A DNA stretch of 64,000 nucleotides from Clostridia bacterium (lineage in GTDB: Bacteria > Bacillota > Clostridia > Oscillospirales > Acutalibacteraceae): contig JAFODS010000002.1 in NCBI GenBank assembly GCA_017380575.1, forward strand, positions 1-64,000. The letters are read 5' to 3'. Shown here in pieces: positions 59,386 to 64,000 of the stretch. Every line of letters begins with the position of its first letter. The stretch's first letter is position 1. The notes beneath the pieces were generated by a model. The model ran no database searches. It was not told where the DNA came from and saw only the letters and a list, made by a program, of their open reading frames with translations. Position numbers and translations under genes: made by a program.

Positions 59386-60041
59386 ACTTTCTTTTCGTGG
59401 AATTTAATTGGCTTTGCGGGGGCACCGACGGCTGTACAGTCAGCGGGCAAGTCACGGATAACAACCGAGCCTGCACCGACAATGGTTCCTTTTCCGACTG
59501 TTATTCCCTGTATAACCTGTGATCCCGAACCAATTTCGCTGGTTGTTTCGATGTGTGTGGCTCCTGCAACATTAACGCCGGGGTAGCAGGTAACGAAGTC
59601 GTCAACCCTTGCATCGTGGCCGATTGTACCGTCTGCACCGAAGTAAACATGATCACCGATTTTGGTGTCAACGGTGATGTATGTATGGGCACAGATGATG
59701 CAGCCTTTGCCGACCTTTGATCTGCCCGAACAAATAACACAGGCAGGGTCAATCAGCGTTGCAAACTTGATGCCGGGTAAAATCTTTGTGATTTTATCAA
59801 CAGCCGATTTTCTGATAGCAGCATTACCGACCGCACAAACATAGTATGCGTCGGGATAAGTCGCAACATCGGCTGAGTTACCCAGAACTCTGTAACCGTC
59901 TATAATTTTTCCTTTGTAACTTGGTTTATCGTCGATAAAGCCAAGGATATTCCATTCAGGGCTTACAGCATTGATTCTTTCTGCCATCCAGATAGTTTCT
60001 CTGCCAAGTCCACCTGCACCGATGATAATTAAATCTTTCAT
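59382..60041 (-). CDS. PglD/NeuD-family sugar O- or N-acyltransferase
   Basis: A 219-residue acetyltransferase with a Rossmann-like N-domain (LIIIGAGGLGRETIWMAERI, LGFIDDKPSYKG) binding the nucleotide sugar and a C-terminal left-handed beta-helix of hexapeptide repeats (residues 95-205, VGKGCIICAHTYI, IGDHVYFGADGTIGHDA, the catalytic-type His in TIGHDARVDD). Relatives acetylate UDP-sugars or sialic acid for surface glycans. No sugar pathway neighbours are present. Monocistronic, minus strand, GGAGGCAC upstream. Confidence 0.88.
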   Translation of the reverse strand: MKDLIIIGAGGLGRETIWMAERINAVSPEWNILGFIDDKPSYKGKIIDGYRVLGNSADVATYPDAYYVCAVGNAAIRKSAVDKITKILPGIKFATLIDPACVICSGRSKVGKGCIICAHTYITVDTKIGDHVYFGADGTIGHDARVDDFVTCYPGVNVAGATHIETTSEIGSGSQVIQGITVGKGTIVGAGSVVIRDLPADCTAVGAPAKPIKFHEKKV

Positions 60042-60173
60042 CTTGTGCCTCCGTTTGTTAATTTTAAAACAATCTATAACACATTATAGCACTAATGCGG
60101 TAAAGTTGCAAGATATGTTTTATTATACAGTAAAAAAGTGCTGTAAATATTCTTTAAAAGACTTAAGGTGAAA

Positions 60174-62561
60174 TTATTTAAGTGTAACGATGCTTACACC
60201 GTCTTCGCCCTCACCGAAGGTTCCGAGGCGGTGAGATTTCACGAAGGTGGATTTCTTAAGATACTCCCTTACTGCGGAACGAAGAACACCCGTGCCTTTA
60301 CCGTGAATAACCGTGAATTCGCCTATACCCATTCGCAAAGCGTGGTCAATATATCTGTCAAGCTCAAGAAGTCCTTCGTCAACAGTCATACCGCGAAGGT
60401 CAAGGCTCGTTTTGGCACTCATATTCATACGGCTTTCCATTTTGCCTGTTGCAACAGTACGTTTACCACCGGTTTCCTTCTTTTTCTTTTCAACAAGACG
60501 AAGAGTTTCTTCTTTAACTCTTGTTTTCATTGTACCCATCTGTACGGTAACAAGCCCTTTTTTGTCTTTAAGAGTAACAACGGTAGCCTCGTTGCCGATG
60601 TCCGCAATAAGAACGGTGTCGCCGATTTTAAGAGGACGAGGAAGAGTGTAATTTTCGTCAGCGTCAAAAGTGCCGATAATCGGGTCAGCGGCGGAATCGA
60701 TTGCATCAATTCCTTTTTTGACTGCTGCACGTGCACGGCGAGCCATCTCGGCAGCATCCTTTTCCTTTGCCTGCTGTTTGCGAAGCTCTTCAAGCTCGTT
60801 AAGAAGCTGGTAAGCCTCCCTTTTAGCCTGCTCTGTAATGCGAAGAGCCTGAGCCTTGGATTTTTCCATTTCTTTTTCGCGCATCGTCTGAATTTCAGCC
60901 TTCATCTGCTTTGCTTTTTCAAGCTCTCTGTCAGCAGCTGCACGGATTTTCAATGCCTCGTTATGCTCATCTTCCATCTTTTTACGGCTCTGCTCAAGAC
61001 GGTCAACAACATCCTCAAAGCGTGTGTTTTCTGTTGAAACAAGCTCCTGAGCGTGTTCAATTACGCTGTCTGAAAGACCGAGCCTTTGCGAAATCGCAAA
61101 AGCGTTTGAACGTCCTGGCACACCGATAAGAAGTCTGTATGTAGGACGAAGTGACTGCACGTCAAACTCACAGCTTCCGTTTGTGACACCGAGTGTCTGC
61201 AAAGCGTAAGCCTTAAGCTCCGCATAGTGGGTTGTTGATGCAATCTTTGCACCCTGATTTCGAAGCTGTTCAAGAATTGCAATTGCAAGTGCCGCACCCT
61301 CAACAGGGTCTGTACCTGCACCCAATTCGTCGATAAGAACAAGGCTTCTGTTGTCAGCTTCTTCAAGAATGCGGATTATATTTGTCATATGCGACGAGAA
61401 GGTAGAGAGCGACTGCTCAATGCTCTGCTCGTCACCGATGTCTGCAAGAACCTTATTGAAAACCGAAATCTTGCTCCTGTCGTTTACGGGAAGCATAAGT
61501 CCACACATCGCCATAAGTGAGAGAAGACCGATTGTCTTGATTGAAACGGTTTTACCGCCCGTGTTCGGACCAGTGATAACGATTGTGTCGAAATCCTTTC
61601 CGAGCTGAATGTCAACGGGTACAACCTTTTTCTTGTCGATAAGCGGATGTCTTGCGTTGCGAAGCTCAATGATTCCCTCGTCATTCATTTCGGGGAAAGA
61701 TGCATTCATCGCATAGGCAAGCTGTGCCTTTGCAAAAATAAGATTAAGCTCGACAGCACACTCATAGCTCTGCTTGATTGAGTTTGCAAAGCTGCCGACA
61801 GTTGCCGAAAGTTCAGCAAGAATACGGTCAATTTCATCCTGCTCCTGATTTTTGAGAAGACGAATCTGGTTGTTTGCTTCAACAACGGGCATCGGCTCAA
61901 TGAAGATTGTCGCACCGCTTGCCGAAGAGTCGTGAACAAGACCGGGAATTTCGCTTCTGTATTCATTCTTAACGGGCACAACGTAGCGTCCGTTTCGCAT
62001 TGTGATAATATTATCCTGAAGATATTTTGAATAGTTTGTGTTGTGTGTGAATTTGCCGAGCTGTTCACGCACTTTGCCTTCCTGTGCACGGATTTTTCTT
62101 CTTATATCAGCAAGAAGAGGGGAGGCATTGTCTGCAACCTCTTCTTCAGAAATAATTGCCCCCGTAATTGTTTCCTCAAGAAATTTGTTGGGAACAAGGG
62201 CAGAAAAATAAATGTCAAGAATTGTTGCAACACCTTCGTTGGTGCTTCTCCACTGAACAATGGAACGGATAACCCTTAGAACTGCAGCAATATCAAGCAA
62301 CTCGCGAAGGCTGAGTGTGCTTCCTGCATCAGCTCTGAAAAGGGCGTTATTGACGTTTGTCAGACCGCCGAAGGACGGACCTCCGAAACGTGCAAGAAGC
62401 ATATGTGCATCACGTGTCTGATTCATAAGTGCCTGTGCACTTTCAAGCTCAGTTTCGGGAGTAAGTTCAAGTGCAGCAAGACGTGCATCCTCACACGCGG
62501 TGTGGGAAGCGAGCATCTCGAGCACTTTATCAAGCTCAAGCGATTTATGATGTTTGTTCAT
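60174..62561 (-). CDS. mutS2: MutS2 endonuclease/ATPase
   Basis: Homologue of MutS lacking the mismatch-recognition domain; in Firmicutes it handles recombination intermediates and collided ribosomes. About 795 residues: N-terminal helical core, ATPase with Walker A ITGPNTGGKTVSIKTIG, VLADIGDEQSIEQSLSTFS and LIDELGAGTDPVEGAALAI, a long coiled coil (residues 505-625), and a C-terminal Smr nuclease domain (SLDLRGMTVDEGLLELD, FTVIHGKGTGVLR). ATG at 62561 is preferred because GAAAGG lies 9 bases upstream; the ATG at 62570 abuts that site. Confidence 0.95.
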   Translation of the reverse strand: MNKHHKSLELDKVLEMLASHTACEDARLAALELTPETELESAQALMNQTRDAHMLLARFGGPSFGGLTNVNNALFRADAGSTLSLRELLDIAAVLRVIRSIVQWRSTNEGVATILDIYFSALVPNKFLEETITGAIISEEEVADNASPLLADIRRKIRAQEGKVREQLGKFTHNTNYSKYLQDNIITMRNGRYVVPVKNEYRSEIPGLVHDSSASGATIFIEPMPVVEANNQIRLLKNQEQDEIDRILAELSATVGSFANSIKQSYECAVELNLIFAKAQLAYAMNASFPEMNDEGIIELRNARHPLIDKKKVVPVDIQLGKDFDTIVITGPNTGGKTVSIKTIGLLSLMAMCGLMLPVNDRSKISVFNKVLADIGDEQSIEQSLSTFSSHMTNIIRILEEADNRSLVLIDELGAGTDPVEGAALAIAILEQLRNQGAKIASTTHYAELKAYALQTLGVTNGSCEFDVQSLRPTYRLLIGVPGRSNAFAISQRLGLSDSVIEHAQELVSTENTRFEDVVDRLEQSRKKMEDEHNEALKIRAAADRELEKAKQMKAEIQTMREKEMEKSKAQALRITEQAKREAYQLLNELEELRKQQAKEKDAAEMARRARAAVKKGIDAIDSAADPIIGTFDADENYTLPRPLKIGDTVLIADIGNEATVVTLKDKKGLVTVQMGTMKTRVKEETLRLVEKKKKETGGKRTVATGKMESRMNMSAKTSLDLRGMTVDEGLLELDRYIDHALRMGIGEFTVIHGKGTGVLRSAVREYLKKSTFVKSHRLGTFGEGEDGVSIVTLK

Positions 62562-62600
62562 ATCGCTCATCCTTTCATACTTTAATTAACAACAATACAT

Positions 62601-62855
62601 AAGTCTGAAATACAATAATATAGCGCACATTCGTGCATTTTTCTCCTTGCCATACACCCGTATGCCTGCGTCGAAAAGCTACCCGACTGTACGCAATCTA
62701 TTGCATTTCAGATGCAAAGCAGTTTTGAAAGTGAAGATTTTTGTCTCGGCAAGGCAAAAATCTGTAGGAATACGAGGCTATTTCAAAGATTTTTAACGAA
62801 GCCGAGGCGGAAAGCTGCCTTTCAAAACCTTATGGCTTGTTGTTAATTAAAGTAT
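62601..62855 (+). repeat. Dispersed structured intergenic repeat, copy B (longer copy)
   Basis: The part 62737-62855 matches 1-119 in about 103 of 119 bases with no gap. Upstream the segment is packed with small inverted repeats: CATAC/GTATG (62651-62664), TGCGT..CGAC..ACGCA (about 62667-62694) and TTGCAT/ATGCAA (62701-62717). GTTTTGAAAG (62722-62731) pairs with CTTTCAAAAC (62819-62828) to close a larger fold around a CTCGGC/GCCGAG and AAAAATCT/AGATTTTT core. It lies between recO and mutS2 and overlaps the last codons of recO slightly. Confidence 0.7.
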
Positions 62856-63584
62856 GGACTTATAGAAATCAAGTGTTTTAAATTTTTTCGCCGTTTGTGT
62901 CAGAAGAAAGTTTTCTGTAACCTGAGTAAGAAAATCAAGGCTTTCGTGTGGCAACGTAAACGAAAAAAGCTTTGTGCTGTCAACGTAGCATATGTGCCTC
63001 ATGGCAGAAAGCACTCCGTTCGGAAGCTTTATACAAGTATGGTCGGAAACACATTCCTTACAGAAAATCTGACCCTCAACGGGGCTGAAGAACATTCCGT
63101 CATCCGAAAATTCTTCGCAGTCGCCGCAAGCGACAAGGTCGGGCATATAACCCGCAAGTGTCATCAGCCTCAGCTCAACAATTGCTTTTAACTGAGAATG
63201 AGGACGTTTGTTTTTTGAAAGCATATGTAAAGCGTTGAGAATGAGCTTGAGGTAATCCCCGGCATCGTCCTCAACGGGTGCAAGCTCACCTGCGAGCTCG
63301 CAGAAATACTGTGCAAGAGAAAGAGCTTCGATATCGTTGCGCAGGTCAAAAAATATTTCAATCGGCTGAGCCTCATCAATTGAATAGGCATCCTTACCGC
63401 GATAAATCGAAAAGTTTCCGTAAGCAAAAAGCTGAGTTGCGCTCTGCGATTTGCTTTTTATTCTTTTTGCCCCTCGGACGAAAGCACGAAGCACACCGTA
63501 GTCACGGGTGAGCAGGGTAACAAGACGGTCATCCTCGCCCGTCTGCTGTTCCCTTATTATCAATCCGTCCGTGCTCAGCTTCAT
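62847..63584 (-). CDS. recO: DNA repair protein RecO
   Basis: Loads RecA onto SSB-coated single strands in recombinational repair with RecR. The 245-residue protein has the N-terminal OB fold (LIIREQQTGEDDRLVTLLTRDYG, FVRGAKRIKSKSQSATQLF), a helical middle and a zinc-finger-like CGDCEEF and FCKECV pair. ATG at 63584 is chosen, with AGGAGA 8 bases upstream; the longer frame has no site and runs through the yqzL gene. Its 3' end touches the structured repeat. Confidence 0.93.
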   Translation of the reverse strand: MKLSTDGLIIREQQTGEDDRLVTLLTRDYGVLRAFVRGAKRIKSKSQSATQLFAYGNFSIYRGKDAYSIDEAQPIEIFFDLRNDIEALSLAQYFCELAGELAPVEDDAGDYLKLILNALHMLSKNKRPHSQLKAIVELRLMTLAGYMPDLVACGDCEEFSDDGMFFSPVEGQIFCKECVSDHTCIKLPNGVLSAMRHICYVDSTKLFSFTLPHESLDFLTQVTENFLLTQTAKKFKTLDFYKSIL

Positions 63585-63687
63585 TTTCGTTCTCCTGTGT
63601 GATATTCCTGTATTGCAGATAATCGCAAACCTTGCCTGTTGATGCAAATTTGTACCAAGCGGCAAGCTCTTTATAGTTTGTGTTCAT
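63529..63687 (-). CDS. YqzL-like small protein overlapping recO
   Basis: A 52-residue frame, below usual gene-caller limits, starts at ATG 63687 with GGAGGG 7 bases upstream. The N-terminal part NYKELAAWYKFASTGKV then DYLQYRN fits the YqzL pattern (Trp, then Phe, then TG, then YL.Y) of the short protein encoded between era and recO in Firmicutes. The last 18 codons overlap recO in another frame, which is longer than usual for this family, so translation of the two may be coupled. Function unknown. Confidence 0.7.
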   Translation of the reverse strand: MNTNYKELAAWYKFASTGKVCDYLQYRNITQENENEAEHGRIDNKGTADGRG

Positions 63688-63739
63688 AAAATATCCCTCC
63701 AAATAAAAGTATTTGCAGGGATAGATTTTTTATTAATTT

Positions 63740-64000
63740 TTAATCAAGTCCAAAATTATGAATTAAACCTTCGCGGTTTCTCCAACCCTCTTTAACCTTG
63801 ACCCAGCAACGAAGGTTGATTTTGCACATGAAAAATTTTTCCATATCCTCGCGGGCTCTTGTTGAAACTCGTTTAAGCATCGCTCCGCCTTTGCCGATGA
63901 TGATTCCCTTGTGACTTTCTTTTTCACAGTAAATAACCGCTTCAACATCCATAATGTCTGAATCTTCACGCTCACGCATTTTTTCAATGCTGACGGCAAC
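63740..64000 (-). CDS. era: GTPase Era, C-terminal part (cut by the window edge)
   Basis: The last 87 residues of Era, a ribosome-assembly GTPase that binds the 3' end of 16S rRNA. The KH domain is unmistakable: SHKGIIIGKGGAMLKRVS, then REDMEKFFMCKINLRCWVKV and the terminal EGWRNREGLIHNFG. The reading frame is open to the window end with AVSIEKMRERE before it, so the GTPase domain lies beyond. It precedes yqzL and recO on the same strand, the conserved order. Confidence 0.95.
   Translation of the reverse strand, partial: VAVSIEKMREREDSDIMDVEAVIYCEKESHKGIIIGKGGAMLKRVSTRAREDMEKFFMCKINLRCWVKVKEGWRNREGLIHNFGLD

Noticed and set aside
60168..61037. Long 289-codon frame antisense to mutS2
   Set aside because: A shadow of mutS2 codon bias; MutS2 motifs on the other strand are complete.

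Overview
The window reads as chromosome of an endospore-forming, low-to-moderate GC Gram-positive anaerobe of the class Clostridia, most likely an Oscillospiraceae/Ruminococcaceae-type gut bacterium. Supporting signs are an alpha/beta-type small acid-soluble spore protein, SpoVT, GlgC/GlgD pairing, MutS2, the era-yqzL-recO order, a dockerin domain, a V-type ATPase instead of F-type genes, and strong AGGAGG ribosome binding sites. This placement is inferred from gene content; no rRNA is present. I saw no tRNA, rRNA, CRISPR array, phage or intact insertion sequence.

Layout. 1-3.95 kb: a structured repeat, L-rhamnose isomerase with a BNR/sialidase-like protein, and a secreted purple-acid-phosphatase-like enzyme. 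4.1-11.3 kb: a glycogen operon glgB-glgC-glgD-glgA followed by a histidine-phosphatase-like protein lacking its catalytic His and a SIS-domain isomerase. 11.3-16.9 kb: a tiny hydrophobic protein, two 16S rRNA methyltransferases, a secreted DUF4474-like protein, a spore protein, and a membrane-anchored MerR regulator. 17-24.5 kb: a seven-gene V-type ATPase operon of the E-DUF2764-A-B-D-I-K type whose K subunit keeps the residues known to bind sodium. 24.5-30.5 kb: a redox/Fe-S operon (C-GCAxxG-C-C protein, Mrp ATPase, secreted propeller protein), GtrA plus a glycosyltransferase, and a secreted ceramidase-like protein. 30.6-38.8 kb: an eight-gene operon encoding the shikimate pathway and both prephenate branches (aroF-tyrA-aroB-aroA-aroC-pheA-aroEK fusion-aroQ). 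It is preceded by a 19-codon leader peptide ending in alternating Tyr/Phe codons and a strong terminator hairpin, i.e. a textbook attenuator. 38.9-49.5 kb: alpha-galactosidase, DUF554, a membrane-anchored dockerin protein, SpoVT, an AT-rich acyltransferase island, a GlpA/GlpB/DUF1667 oxidoreductase trio, a hairpin-packed intergenic region, a ROK kinase, a Fe-S protein and a DUF896 protein. 49.8-59.3 kb: a CdaR/PucR regulator, ftsE-ftsX-M23 hydrolase (divisome-controlled wall hydrolysis), a GH16 glucanase, a surface propeller protein and a secreted lipase-like hydrolase. 59.4-64 kb: a PglD-like acetyltransferase, mutS2, a second copy of the structured repeat, recO, yqzL and the 3' end of era.

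The most distinctive things to follow up are the Phe/Tyr leader peptide attenuator of the aromatic operon, a MerR protein with three membrane segments and a large external domain whose own promoter has the 19-bp spacer typical of MerR targets, two families of dispersed structured intergenic elements (1-119 with 62737-62855; 47411-47440 with 55230-55259), and a histidine-phosphatase homologue with Asn in place of the nucleophilic His. Functions were assigned by recognising motifs in the translated sequence; no database search was possible.
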